DNA from: JAWOFN01 sp046497505 [NCBI: bacterium]
GTDB lineage: Bacteria; Blakebacterota; Blakebacteria; Blakebacterales
Direction of reading: 5' to 3'
Length of the DNA: 47,581 bases
Assembly (NCBI GenBank): GCA_046497505.1
Contig: JAWOFN010000075.1
Location: 1 to 47,581, forward strand
Under the pieces are notes generated by a model. That model saw only the letters and a program-made list of their open reading frames with translations. It did not search any database and was not told the DNA's origin. This document shows, in pieces, positions 35,891-44,439 of the stretch. Made by a program: the position numbers and the translations under genes. Position 1 is the first letter of the stretch; the number at the start of each line of letters is the position of its first letter.

Positions 35891-36822
35891 TGCCGTCCTC
35901 CCGGTGCAGGTTCCTCCCGGCCCTCATGCTGCCCCTGCTGCTCCTCGCCCTGCCGGCGGGTGCGGGAGCCCAGAACTCCTTCCCGATCACCGACCTGCTG
36001 CCCCTTCCCCGGGGCTCCGCGATGGGGGGACAGGTCCTCTCGGGCGACCTGCTCGGTCTGAGCGTCGATCCCGCCGGGGCGGCCGGTGGGACCCGGGCCG
36101 AGGCCGCCGCGGGCAGCGACGTCTTCGGTCTCTCCTGGGCGGCCGTGGCGGGCCGTTTCCGATTCTCCGGGCATCACGTGGCGCTCTCCTTCGCCAGCCT
36201 CTCCTACAACACCCAGCGCCGCACCGCCCTGGACGACCGTCTGGGCATCTTCGGGGGGGAGTTCACCCCCGGTGAGGCGGCCCTCACCGCCGCCACCGTG
36301 CTCCTGGACGAGGAGGGACTCACGGTGGGGGCGGGGGCCACCTTCCTGAGTGCCCGCATCGAGAACGCCGCGGCCCTGGGCCTGGCGGGCGCGGTCTCGG
36401 TACGCAGGATGTGGGAACGGTTCGAACTCCGGGCAGGGGTATCCAACCTGGGGGCAGTGCTGGAGCCCTTCGCGTCGGAGCGGGGTACCGAGCTGCCCGC
36501 GCGCGTTCGCGCGGGCGGGGCCTGGCTGACCCCCGGAGGGGAGTGGGAATTCAGCGCCGAGACGGCATGGTTCTTCGGTGAGGAGCGGATGCGGGCCGGA
36601 GGCGGGGTCGAGTGGCGCCCCATTTCGGAAGGAGCGATCCGGCTGGGCATGCTGCGGGGGGATGCGCTGGGCACCTTCTCGGGCAGCGCCCTGGCCGAGA
36701 CGGGGCTCACGGCGGGCCTGGCCTGGTCCTTCGGCGAGTGGGGTTTCGCCTACACCTGGCGTCCCGGTGACGTGCTGGGCGGCGGGCATCTCTTCTCCCT
36801 CCTCTGGGTCCCCATCGCCTGA
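35890..36822 (+). CDS. PorV/PorQ-like outer-membrane beta-barrel protein
   Basis: A 310-residue exported protein with signal peptide (1-27, ending GAGAQ). The mature part starts with a PLPRGSAMGG segment and continues as alternating beta strands with repeated aromatic-glycine pairs, ending in a strand with terminal hydrophobic residues (LFSLLWVPIA), as expected of outer-membrane barrels of the PorV/PorQ (UPF0164-related) group. These occur in Bacteroidota and relatives, some with type IX secretion; no secretion genes are in the window. ATG 35890 overlaps the regulator stop (TGATG), so it belongs to the binding protein-kinase-regulator operon and may be part of the sensed or regulated process. 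Confidence 0.65.
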
Positions 36823-36960
36823 CCGATCGGGAAGAGGTCCCTCCCTCCTTTCCCTCGGGGCGTCCGCCGGTTACCATCCATCCGAGCCCGCCCCCCTGTA
36901 TCCGAGCACGGCGGACCGCGTCCCCGACGGTGACGCGGCATCCCGCCGGGGATCGAAGCC

Positions 36961-38118
36961 ATGAGAGATCACAGCGCCCAGCCTGACGATCACTGCCTGC
37001 CCGGCGGAGCGGCTGCCCGCCTCTTCTTCGTCCTCCTCCTCGTCCTCCTCCTCTCCGGGGTGCCGGCCATCACCCTCTCCTCCAGCGGTCCACCCGCCGG
37101 GAACGAGAGGGCGGGAGAGCCGGTCCGGATCATCCTCCTCATCGCCGACGGGGCGGGCGCGGCGCAGTGGACCTCCGCCTTGCTCAGCGCCGGCTCCCTG
37201 CACACGGCGGCGCTGCCCGTGGGGGGCATGGCGGACACCCGGGCCGACCCCCAGATCGTCACCGACAGCGCGGCGGCGGCCACCGCGCTGGCCTGCGGCA
37301 TCATGACCTGCAACGGGGCGATCGGTATGGATGGGGAGGGCCGGCCGGCGGAGACGGTCCTGGAACGGGCCGAGGCCCGGGGGATGGCCACCGGCCTGGT
37401 GGCCACCAGCAGCCTCACCCACGCCACCCCGGCCGCCTTCGCCGCCCACCGGCCCAGGCGCGGCATGCTCCAGGAGATCGCCGAGGACATGGCACGGCAG
37501 CCGATGGAGGTCATGCTGGGGGGAGGGAGGGGACATTTCGACGGGAGCCGGCGCCGGGACGGCCGGGACCTGCTGAGCGAGTACGGATGGCGTGAGGGTA
37601 CGGTGGTCACCGACCCCCTCCTCTTCGAGACCCTCGACCTCGATGGGGTGGAGCGGCTGGCCGGGCTCTTCGCCGCCGACCACCTGCCTTCGATCTCGGA
37701 GGGCCGGCGCCCCTCCCTGGCGGCGATGACCGCCGCGGCGCTCGAGGTGCTGGACGCCGACCCGGACGGGTTCTTCCTGATGGTGGAGGGCTCGCAGCCG
37801 GACTGGCGCTGTCACGACCGTCGTCCCCTGGAGGAGGTGGCCGCGGAGATGCTCGACTTCGATGGGGCGGTGGGGGCCGCCCTGGCCTACCAGGCGGAGC
37901 GTCCGGGGACCCTCATCGTGGTCACCGCCGATCACGAGACGGCGGGACTCTCCCTCCATCCGGACGGCCGGGAGGGGATGGAGGCCCGCTACGGTTCCGG
38001 GGCCCACACCCCCTCCCTGGTCCCCCTCTTCGCGGGGGGACCCGGAGCCGGGGCCTTCGGGGGGCTCAAACCCCTCTGGCGTATCGGCCGGCTCCTGCTG
38101 GAAGCGGTGGATCGGTGA
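36961..38118 (+). CDS. alkaline phosphatase (PhoA superfamily)
   Basis: A 385-residue exported or membrane-anchored enzyme (hydrophobic helix about 20-42). Catalytic and metal residues are in place: Asp63 in IADGAG, nucleophile Ser103 in VTDSAAAATAL, Glu-Asp-His in MVEGSQPDWRCH, Asp-His in VTADHETAGLS, and the distal His in GSGAHTPS. It hydrolyses phosphate monoesters in the periplasm using two zinc ions and one magnesium or calcium ion. It is 138 bases after the PorV-like gene and possibly transcribed separately; no convincing promoter was found in the gap. Confidence 0.9.
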   Translation: MRDHSAQPDDHCLPGGAAARLFFVLLLVLLLSGVPAITLSSSGPPAGNERAGEPVRIILLIADGAGAAQWTSALLSAGSLHTAALPVGGMADTRADPQIVTDSAAAATALACGIMTCNGAIGMDGEGRPAETVLERAEARGMATGLVATSSLTHATPAAFAAHRPRRGMLQEIAEDMARQPMEVMLGGGRGHFDGSRRRDGRDLLSEYGWREGTVVTDPLLFETLDLDGVERLAGLFAADHLPSISEGRRPSLAAMTAAALEVLDADPDGFFLMVEGSQPDWRCHDRRPLEEVAAEMLDFDGAVGAALAYQAERPGTLIVVTADHETAGLSLHPDGREGMEARYGSGAHTPSLVPLFAGGPGAGAFGGLKPLWRIGRLLLEAVDR

Positions 38119-38184
38119 ACCCGGTCCCCAGCCCGGTCAGGCAGGTGGGGGACGACCAGCGGAACGGGCGGACGCGCCGGCGGG

Positions 38185-39099
38185 TCAGTCCACGGTGAGG
38201 CTGGTGATACGGGAGGGCAGCTCGGCATGCTCCTGGAACCCCTCCTCGCTGCCTGCGAAGACGAGGCCGTCCGCCCGCCCGACATAGACCCTCCCGTCGG
38301 GTGCCGCGGTCACCGCGGTGATGGCTGCCTGGTCCGGCTCCATGACCCGCTCCCAGCGGGGCACCTTCTTCGGCAGCCGGTAGAGGGCGGCATTGGCCTG
38401 GCGCACCCGGTCCCAGTAGGGGGGAGGGTCCTCGGCCACCCCCATGTAGAGGCTCCCGTCCCTGGCCTCGGTCAGGCACATGGGATACTTGTGGAGCAGG
38501 CCGCCCATGACGGTCCGCCAGTCCTCGCCGTGGTCCTCGGTGACGAAGAAACCGGCACCGCTCGCAGCATAGACCACGCCCTCCTTCTTCGGGCAGACCA
38601 GGGCATGGATGTCCCGGTCCAGGGAGGTGCGGACCCACGTCTTCCCCCCGTTCCGGCTCCGCAGCACGCCCCCCTCGTCCAGCCCCTCGATCCCGGCGTA
38701 GACGATGTCGGGTTCCTTCGGGGAGAAGGTGAGGGCCCTCACGTAATGGTCGTCGGGGAACTCGTTGTTGGCGGCGTTGTGGATGCGCGAGCGGTAGTGC
38801 CAGCGTCTGCCCCCGTCGTGGGTGGCCGCCATTCCCACAGGGCGGGAGCCCGCCAGCACGAACTCGGGGTCCTCCGGCGAGGGGGCGAAGACCTCGAAGG
38901 AGCCCTCCGCGACGCTCCCCAGCTGCCCGTCGGCGTAGCGGAAGAGCTCGCCGGCGTGGAGGGTGCCGATGATGAGGGCGCCGTCCGCCATCACCGCCAC
39001 GTCCCGGACGTCCAGGTCGCCCACCACACGCTGGTCCGGGAGACGGTACACCCCCTGTTCGGTGCCCGCGTACACGACATACTTCTTTTTAGAACCCAT
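38185..39099 (-). CDS. BNR/Asp-box beta-propeller protein
   Basis: A 304-residue protein without signal peptide. It contains repeated Asp-box-like turns: THDGGRRWHY, SRNGGKTWVRT, TEDHGEDWRT, spaced about 50 residues apart with intervening VYAG strands, so a sialidase- or Ycf48-like propeller. The repeats give fold, not function; no sialidase active site is seen. ATG 39099 has no ribosome site, and a -10-like TATGTT ends eight bases upstream, suggesting a leaderless mRNA. Confidence 0.72.
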   Translation of the reverse strand: MGSKKKYVVYAGTEQGVYRLPDQRVVGDLDVRDVAVMADGALIIGTLHAGELFRYADGQLGSVAEGSFEVFAPSPEDPEFVLAGSRPVGMAATHDGGRRWHYRSRIHNAANNEFPDDHYVRALTFSPKEPDIVYAGIEGLDEGGVLRSRNGGKTWVRTSLDRDIHALVCPKKEGVVYAASGAGFFVTEDHGEDWRTVMGGLLHKYPMCLTEARDGSLYMGVAEDPPPYWDRVRQANAALYRLPKKVPRWERVMEPDQAAITAVTAAPDGRVYVGRADGLVFAGSEEGFQEHAELPSRITSLTVD

Positions 39100-39107
39100 A
39101 CTACGTA

Positions 39108-39135
39108 AACATACGCAGGGAGCCGCGGATTTCTA
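39108..39135 (-). promoter_or_regulatory. putative promoter for a leaderless propeller mRNA
   Basis: Minus strand: TAGAAA (39135-39130), 16-base spacer, TATGTT (39113-39108), then eight bases to ATG 39099. The -10 hexamer is identical to that of the promoter at 17073. Confidence 0.4.
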
Positions 39136-39176
39136 CACGATTCCGAATCGGGGAACAGCGCCGGAAGGCCCTGCGC

Positions 39177-39452
39177 TCATCCCCCGGCACCGGAGAAGCT
39201 GGCGTCCTGGACGATATGCCAGCTCACCCCGTCGGGACTCGGGAAGGTGCACCCCTCGGCATAGATGGAGACGAAACCGTCGATGTCCCCGGCGCTCCAC
39301 GCCTCTGCCTGGCCCTGGAGGAGGGACACGACCTCCTGGACGGCCTCCTCCTCCATCTCCAGCACGCTCTGTCCCGGCTGGCCGCAGGCGGTGAGCATGC
39401 CGGTCAGCAGGGCCGGCAGGATGAAGATCCGGGCAGAGAGGGGATCGGTCAT
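39177..39452 (-). CDS. small lipoprotein with truncated SnoaL/DUF4440-like domain
   Basis: A 91-residue protein. The N-terminal signal ends in a lipobox, LTAC (about 20-23), so it should be lipidated and exported. The mature part begins with the helix EEAVQEVVSLLQGQAEAWSA and GDIDGFVSIYAEGCTF, typical for the first half of a DUF4440/SnoaL-like cone, but the chain stops where the family normally has about 60-80 more residues. GGAG precedes ATG 39452. It follows the LACTB-like hydrolase by 9 bases, so they are cotranscribed. Truncated relic or minimal form cannot be told apart. Confidence 0.6.
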   Translation of the reverse strand: MTDPLSARIFILPALLTGMLTACGQPGQSVLEMEEEAVQEVVSLLQGQAEAWSAGDIDGFVSIYAEGCTFPSPDGVSWHIVQDASFSGAGG

Positions 39453-39461
39453 GGGATGCTC

Positions 39462-40598
39462 CTATCTGTTCGTCTCGAACGCCCCCGCCCGGTGGAAGTA
39501 GCGGGTCACCCCCTCCACGATCCGGCCCAGGCCCGCGCGGTGGTTGGCCACCACCGCCACGGCGAACCCCTGGTCGGGATACCGGATGAAAAGGGTGTTC
39601 GCCCCCACGCTGCCGCCGGAATGGGAGACCTGGCGGACCATCCGGCCGTCGGCCAGTTCCACCTCGCGTACCCGCCAGGAGAGACCGTAACCTCCCAGCG
39701 ACCCGTCCTTCAGGCGCTGGTTGGTGTACATCGAGTCGATGGTGGCGGGCTCCAGCAGCTTCCCCCGGGCATAGGCGATGTGGAGGCGGCAGAGGTCCTC
39801 CACCGTGGAGGTGATCCCGCCACCGGCGTACTTGTTGGAGAGGTCCACGTAGGGGGCGTTGACCAGGTTCTCCCGGGAGTCCCGCTCGTACCATCCCGCC
39901 CGCCCCCGCTGGATCTCAAGCGGGTCCTCCATGCCGGTGCTGTTCATCCAGGCCGGCTCGTAGATGTGCCGGGTCATGTACTCCTCGATCGGCATCCCTC
40001 CCGTGTTCTCCACGATGTTGGCGACCAGGTTGAAACCGTAGGTGCTGTAGGAGTACTGCGTGCCCGGCTCGAAGAGGAGGGGATCGTCCTTGAAGATCCC
40101 CATGGGGCCCTCCAGGTCGTCGTAGCGGATCATGCTGAGGAACTCGCCCCCCCGGTAGTGGCGGATTCCCGAGGTGTGGGTCAGCAGGTTGCGGACCGTG
40201 ATGGTACCCTTCTCCTTCCGGGGCCAGGAGGGGATGTAGGTGCGGATGTCCTCGTCCAGGTCCACCGTTCCCTGTTCCCAGAGCTGCATGAGAGCGGTGC
40301 CCACCACCGGCTTGCTCACGCTGCCGATACGGTAGACGGTCGACCCGGTCGCCAGGTCGCCCGACTCGACGTGGGCCACCCCGAACCCCTCTGACCAGAC
40401 CAGCTGGTCGTCCACCGCCACGGCGATGGAGAAGCCGGGCATCGGCTGGCGCTCCAGTTCCGTTTGGCAGAAGGCGCGCACCGAATCGAGCACCGCGCCG
40501 GTCTGGGCGGCGGCCGGCAGGGTCAGGGCGAGGGTGAGGAGCAGGGCCAGGGCCGTCGCGGAGCGGGTGCGGCGGATGCCGGGACCGGAGCCTGTCAT
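39462..40598 (-). CDS. secreted serine hydrolase, LACTB/class C beta-lactamase type
   Basis: A 378-residue protein with signal peptide (1-31, ending PAAAQ). Catalytic Ser93-Val-Ser-Lys96 (GSVSK) is followed by LLTHTSGIRHY and YSYSTYGFNLV, which resemble the LACTB branch of the family, and HSGGSVGANT near the end as third motif. Such enzymes are peptidases or esterases more often than true beta-lactamases; substrate unknown. ATG 40598 is chosen for AGGAGG seven bases upstream and the signal peptide that follows; a longer frame upstream has neither. Confidence 0.88.
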   Translation of the reverse strand: MTGSGPGIRRTRSATALALLLTLALTLPAAAQTGAVLDSVRAFCQTELERQPMPGFSIAVAVDDQLVWSEGFGVAHVESGDLATGSTVYRIGSVSKPVVGTALMQLWEQGTVDLDEDIRTYIPSWPRKEKGTITVRNLLTHTSGIRHYRGGEFLSMIRYDDLEGPMGIFKDDPLLFEPGTQYSYSTYGFNLVANIVENTGGMPIEEYMTRHIYEPAWMNSTGMEDPLEIQRGRAGWYERDSRENLVNAPYVDLSNKYAGGGITSTVEDLCRLHIAYARGKLLEPATIDSMYTNQRLKDGSLGGYGLSWRVREVELADGRMVRQVSHSGGSVGANTLFIRYPDQGFAVAVVANHRAGLGRIVEGVTRYFHRAGAFETNR

Positions 40599-40681
40599 GG
40601 GAGGTCCTCCTGATGGGGATCGGCTTGCGTTTCCCGCCCATTTCACACCACCGGCCGGGGAGCCGTCAACAGGCCGGAGAG

Positions 40682-40710
40682 TGAAAAGCACGGCCGCAGG
40701 GGCGTATACT
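40682..40710 (+). promoter_or_regulatory. possible promoter for the truncated secreted protein
   Basis: TATACT at 40705-40710 is a good -10; the -35 TGAAAA (40682-40687, 17-base spacer) is poor. It lies in the 204-base divergent gap. Confidence 0.3.
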
Positions 40711-40802
40711 GCATCGAGGACCGCACGGTCCCGCCCCCCGGGAGCCGCAGGCCCGCGGCCCGGGATCCGGCACCCGTGCCCCCGACCTGAAGGAGATCGG
40801 CT

Positions 40803-41084
40803 ATGACCTCCCCCCTCCGGAACACCCTCTCCGTGCTGCCTGCCTCCGCCTCGATGATGGCAGCCCTCGTACTCCTCCCCGGCACCGTCCGGGCCCAGGG
40901 GGACTTCGAAGGACACTGGGAGGGAGCCATCGAGCTGCCAGGTGCCGAGCTGGAGATCCTCAGCCGCTGGATCATGGAGCGCTTCGGGGGCTGCGACCGC
41001 CCGGGGCAGATCGCAGGAGAGCGGGGCTCGGTGGCCGTGCCGTTTTGTGCTCTGGCACAGCGGGGTGGGGCGTTACCTTGGTAG
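40803..41084 (+). pseudogene. truncated N-terminus of a secreted protein
   Basis: A 93-residue frame with a strong ribosome site (AAGGAG seven bases before ATG 40803), a signal peptide ending VRAQ (about 29-32) and a mature start GDFEGHWEGAIELPGAELEI that resembles the first beta strands of secreted alpha/beta hydrolases or similar proteins. After about residue 52 the sequence loses any recognisable pattern and stops shortly before mnmA. I read it as the 5' end of a gene whose body was deleted, though expression of a short product is possible. Confidence 0.45.
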
Positions 41085-41116
41085 CTCCCGGGGTCGGGAG
41101 GTCCCCGGAAGCCATC

Positions 41117-42292
41117 ATGACGATCGATATCCCGAATAAGGAGATCCCATCCGCGTCCCCCGCACGGCGCGGTGTGGTGGCGGTGGCCATGAGCGGCGGG
41201 GTGGATTCCTCGCTTACGGCTCTGCTGCTGGCCGAACAGGGCTACGAGGTCATGGGGTTCACCCTGCTGCTCCACGACGAGGGAGACGGTATCTCCGCCG
41301 AGGGGGCGGGGCGGGAACGGCGCTGCTGCGCGGCCACGGGGGCGGCCCGGGCGCGGCAGGCGGCACTCCGCGCGGGCGGCTGGCACCGGGTGCTGGACGC
41401 CCGGGAGGCCTTCCGGGCGTCGGTCATGGAGGACTTCAAGCGGCAGTACGCCCTGGGCCGCACCCCCAACCCCTGCGTGCGCTGCAACACGTATGTGAAG
41501 TGGGGGCTGCTCATCGAGCACGCCCGCCGTCTGGGGGCCGACTGGTTCGCCACGGGCCACCACGCCCGGGTGGTCCGGGAGGGGGGGCATACCCTCCTCA
41601 AGCGGGGGGCGGACCGGCAGAAGGACCAGGGATATGCCCTCTGGGGCATCCCGCGCCGCAGCCTGGAGCGGACCCTGCTGCCGGTGGGCGAGTTGGACAA
41701 GTCCCGAGTGAGGGAACTGGCCGGGAGGTGGGGGCTGGCCGCCGCGGGGGTCCCCGACTCCCAGGAGATCTGCTTCATCCCCTCCGACGACTACCGGCAC
41801 TTCCTGAGGGACCGGGTCCGGCGGGATCGGGAGGCGGGCAGCCTTGACGAGGAGCTGGAACGTGCCCTGCGGCCCGGGGAGATCGTGGACGAGGAGGGGA
41901 AGGTCGTGGGCCGTCACGACGGGACCGCCCTCTATACTGTGGGACAGCGCCGCGGTCTGGGTGTGGCGGCGGGGCGCCGGCTCTACGTGCACGCGACCGA
42001 CCCGGAGAGGGGGACGGTCCGGATCGGGGGGGAAGAGGGGCTCCTGACCCCCTCCCTCACCGCCTCCGGGGCCAACTGGGTCTCCATCGACCCGCCGGCG
42101 GAGCCTTTTCGGGCCGATGTCCAGATCCGCTACAACGGCACCCCGGCCGCCGCGCGGATCGACCCCGCCGGCAGCGGGACCTTCCGGGTGCTCTTCGACG
42201 GGCCGCAGCGGGCCGTGACACCGGGACAGTCGGCGGTCCTCTTCGACGGGGACGTCGTCCTGGGCGGAGGCGTCATCGAGAGCGTCCCCTGA
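41117..42292 (+). CDS. mnmA: tRNA-specific 2-thiouridylase MnmA
   Basis: A 391-residue enzyme for sulfur insertion at U34 of Lys, Glu and Gln tRNAs. ATP-binding loop AMSGGVDSS (24-32), nucleophile Cys120 in NPCVRCN, and the second catalytic Cys in SQEICFIP (about 216). The central and C-terminal beta domains (YTVGQRRGLGV) are present. The N-terminus is about 15 residues longer than in E. coli. ATG 41117 follows GGTCGGGAGG at moderate distance. Downstream genes through bshC are closely spaced on the same strand. Confidence 0.95.
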   Translation: MTIDIPNKEIPSASPARRGVVAVAMSGGVDSSLTALLLAEQGYEVMGFTLLLHDEGDGISAEGAGRERRCCAATGAARARQAALRAGGWHRVLDAREAFRASVMEDFKRQYALGRTPNPCVRCNTYVKWGLLIEHARRLGADWFATGHHARVVREGGHTLLKRGADRQKDQGYALWGIPRRSLERTLLPVGELDKSRVRELAGRWGLAAAGVPDSQEICFIPSDDYRHFLRDRVRRDREAGSLDEELERALRPGEIVDEEGKVVGRHDGTALYTVGQRRGLGVAAGRRLYVHATDPERGTVRIGGEEGLLTPSLTASGANWVSIDPPAEPFRADVQIRYNGTPAAARIDPAGSGTFRVLFDGPQRAVTPGQSAVLFDGDVVLGGGVIESVP

Positions 42293-42311
42293 GCCGCATG
42301 GAACGAGGGAC

Positions 42312-43244
42312 ATGGACGAGAACGCACAGCCTACCCTCCGGCACCGCCTGGAGTACGTCTTCCTCAAGGTCATGGAGGGGCTGGCATCCCGCCTGCCCCG
42401 GCCGCTGGCCCGGGCCCTGGCCTGGAAGGTGGCCCTCCTGGCCTTCGATGTCCTCCGCATCCGCCGGGGTGTGACCCTGGACAACCTCCTCCACGCTTTC
42501 CCCGACGAGGGCCCCCGCTGGCGGCGCCGTGTGGGACGCCGCGCCTACTTCAACCTGGCCCTGGTGGGACTGGAGATGCTCCAGGCCCGGCGGATGGACC
42601 GGGAGCGTCTGCTCCGGATGGTGGATATCCAGCCGGGGGACGAGGAGGTGGTGCGCGGGGCCCTGGCGGAGGGGAGGGGGGCTGTGCTGGTCGGCGGGCA
42701 CTACGGCAACTGGGAGCTGATGGCGGCTCGGACCGCCCAGCTGGCGGACCCGTCCGTGGTGATCGTCCAGGACCAGCGCAACCCCCTCATGGACAGAGAC
42801 CTGAAGGAGACACGCCGCAGGCTCGGGTTGGAACTGGTGGGACGGGGGGCCGGGGTCCGGAGGGTACTCAAGACGCTGAAGGGAGGAGGCGCGGTGATGA
42901 TGCTGGCGGACCAGGACGCCGGCACGGACGACCCGATGTGGATCGAGTTCTTCGGACGTCCCGCCTCCGCCTACCGTGGGCCGGCCGCCTTCTGCCTGCG
43001 TTCCGGGGCGCCGATGGTGGGCGGGTGGATCCACCGGGAGGGGGATCGCTACGTGATCCGCTACCGGCGGCTCGACCGGGAGGCGCTGGGACCGCTGGGC
43101 GAGGACGCGGAGGAGGATGATAAGATCCAGGCCCTCTCCGAGGCCTTCCTGGGATGGCTGGAGGAGTGTGTCAGGGAGGACCCGACCCAGTATCTCTGGC
43201 TGCACCGGCGCTGGAAGAGCCAGCCGCCGGTGTCCACCTACTGA
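42312..43244 (+). CDS. LpxL/HtrB-type lipid A acyltransferase
   Basis: A 310-residue protein with an N-terminal membrane-associated helix and the HX4E catalytic motif His130-Glu135 in GGHYGNWE. Further family segments are VGRGAGVRRVLKTLKGGGAV, DQDAG and the C-terminal WLHRRWK. It adds a secondary acyl chain to lipid A (or a related lipid) on the inner face of the inner membrane, which shows the cell makes lipopolysaccharide. Followed by a heptosyltransferase, also for LPS core assembly. Confidence 0.88.
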   Translation: MDENAQPTLRHRLEYVFLKVMEGLASRLPRPLARALAWKVALLAFDVLRIRRGVTLDNLLHAFPDEGPRWRRRVGRRAYFNLALVGLEMLQARRMDRERLLRMVDIQPGDEEVVRGALAEGRGAVLVGGHYGNWELMAARTAQLADPSVVIVQDQRNPLMDRDLKETRRRLGLELVGRGAGVRRVLKTLKGGGAVMMLADQDAGTDDPMWIEFFGRPASAYRGPAAFCLRSGAPMVGGWIHREGDRYVIRYRRLDREALGPLGEDAEEDDKIQALSEAFLGWLEECVREDPTQYLWLHRRWKSQPPVSTY

Positions 43245-43269
43245 ACCCCCGCCGGGAGGGCGATCGGAC

Positions 43270-44439
43270 GTGAGTCCCCGCACCGACATCCCCATGCCCT
43301 CCCCCCGGGAGGGGAAGGTGCCGCAGCCCCCATCCGCGGGGGGGCTGGTCGTCGTGCAGACCGCCTTCCCCGGGGATGTGATCCTCATCGGCGGCCTGAT
43401 CCGGTCGATCCGGGAGGGTTGGCCCTCCCTCCCGCTGGCCCTGGTGGTACGCCCCGACACCGCCCCCCTGGCCCGGATGATGGACCCGGACCTGGAGGTG
43501 CTGGTCTTCGACAAGCGGGGCGGGGGCGGGGGACCGGACCGGGAGGATGAGGAGCGCGGGGGCCTCGACCAGGCAGGGCTCATCCGCCGGCTGCGGGAAG
43601 GACCCTGGGAGGGGGTCCTGCTCCCCCACCGGTCCGCCCGGTCGGCCTGGATCGCCCGCCGGGCGGGCCTGGCCCCCCGGGTGGGCTTCGGGCTGACCCC
43701 CACCGCCCTCCTCTACACCCGGAGCGTGCCGTACCGCAGGGGCATCCACGAGATCGAGCGGGCCTTCGACCTGCTCGGCGCCCTCGCCCGGACCTGGCAG
43801 GCGGACCTGCCCCCCTTCCGCCTCCCCCTGCTCCAGATCACGCCCCGGGGGACAGAGGAGGCGGAGGACTTCTTCGCCGGGATGGGGGACCCGGGGACGC
43901 CCCTCCCCTTCGCCGCCCTGGCCCCCGGTTCGGTGTGGGCCACCAAGCGCTGGCCCGAGGGATACTGGGCCCGCCTGGCCGGCATGCTGGGAGAGGGGGG
44001 TCTGGAGGTGGTCCTCATCGGCGGCCCCGCGGACGCGGGACGATGCAGGCGCATCGCGGAGAGGGCGGGTGCGGGACACGCGGCGGCGGGGTCCCTCTCC
44101 TGGGAGGGTACCGCGGCCCTGCTGGACCGGGCCCTGCTGCTGGTATCGGGCGATTCCGCCCCCGTGCACCTGGCCGGCGCGGTACGCTGCCCGGTGGTGG
44201 CCCTCTTCGGTCCCACCGTGCCCGGGTTCGGGTTCGCCCCCATCGGCGCCGGGAGCCGGTCGGTGGGTATGCCGCTGGGGTGCCGTCCCTGCCGGCTCCA
44301 CGGAAGCGGGGCCTGCCCCGAGGGGCACTTCCGCTGCATGTACGATATGAGTCCGGAACACGTGGCCGACGCGGTGGCCGATACCCTCGAGGCGCTCCAC
44401 GGCTCCTCGGATCCCCCCAGCGAGGACGACGATGTCTGA
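43270..44439 (+). CDS. heptosyltransferase (glycosyltransferase family 9)
   Basis: A 389-residue GT9 protein. N-terminal GLVVVQTAFPGDVILIGGLI (about 24-43) is the usual acceptor-side start with the catalytic Asp in GDV; the C-terminal half has APGSVWATKRWPEGYWARL, VLIGGPADA and the nucleotide-sugar loop VSGDSAPVHLAGAV, then VALFGPTVP. A cysteine-rich end (LGCRPC, GACPEGHFRCM) is common in WaaF-like members. It probably adds heptose to LPS core. GTG 43270 has GGGAGGG about ten bases upstream. Stop overlaps the methyltransferase start. Confidence 0.88.
   Translation: MSPRTDIPMPSPREGKVPQPPSAGGLVVVQTAFPGDVILIGGLIRSIREGWPSLPLALVVRPDTAPLARMMDPDLEVLVFDKRGGGGGPDREDEERGGLDQAGLIRRLREGPWEGVLLPHRSARSAWIARRAGLAPRVGFGLTPTALLYTRSVPYRRGIHEIERAFDLLGALARTWQADLPPFRLPLLQITPRGTEEAEDFFAGMGDPGTPLPFAALAPGSVWATKRWPEGYWARLAGMLGEGGLEVVLIGGPADAGRCRRIAERAGAGHAAAGSLSWEGTAALLDRALLLVSGDSAPVHLAGAVRCPVVALFGPTVPGFGFAPIGAGSRSVGMPLGCRPCRLHGSGACPEGHFRCMYDMSPEHVADAVADTLEALHGSSDPPSEDDDV

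Noticed and set aside
39177-40598. Beta-lactam resistance locus
   Set aside because: The hydrolase resembles LACTB-type peptidases and lacks a clear class C YxN motif; resistance is not supported.
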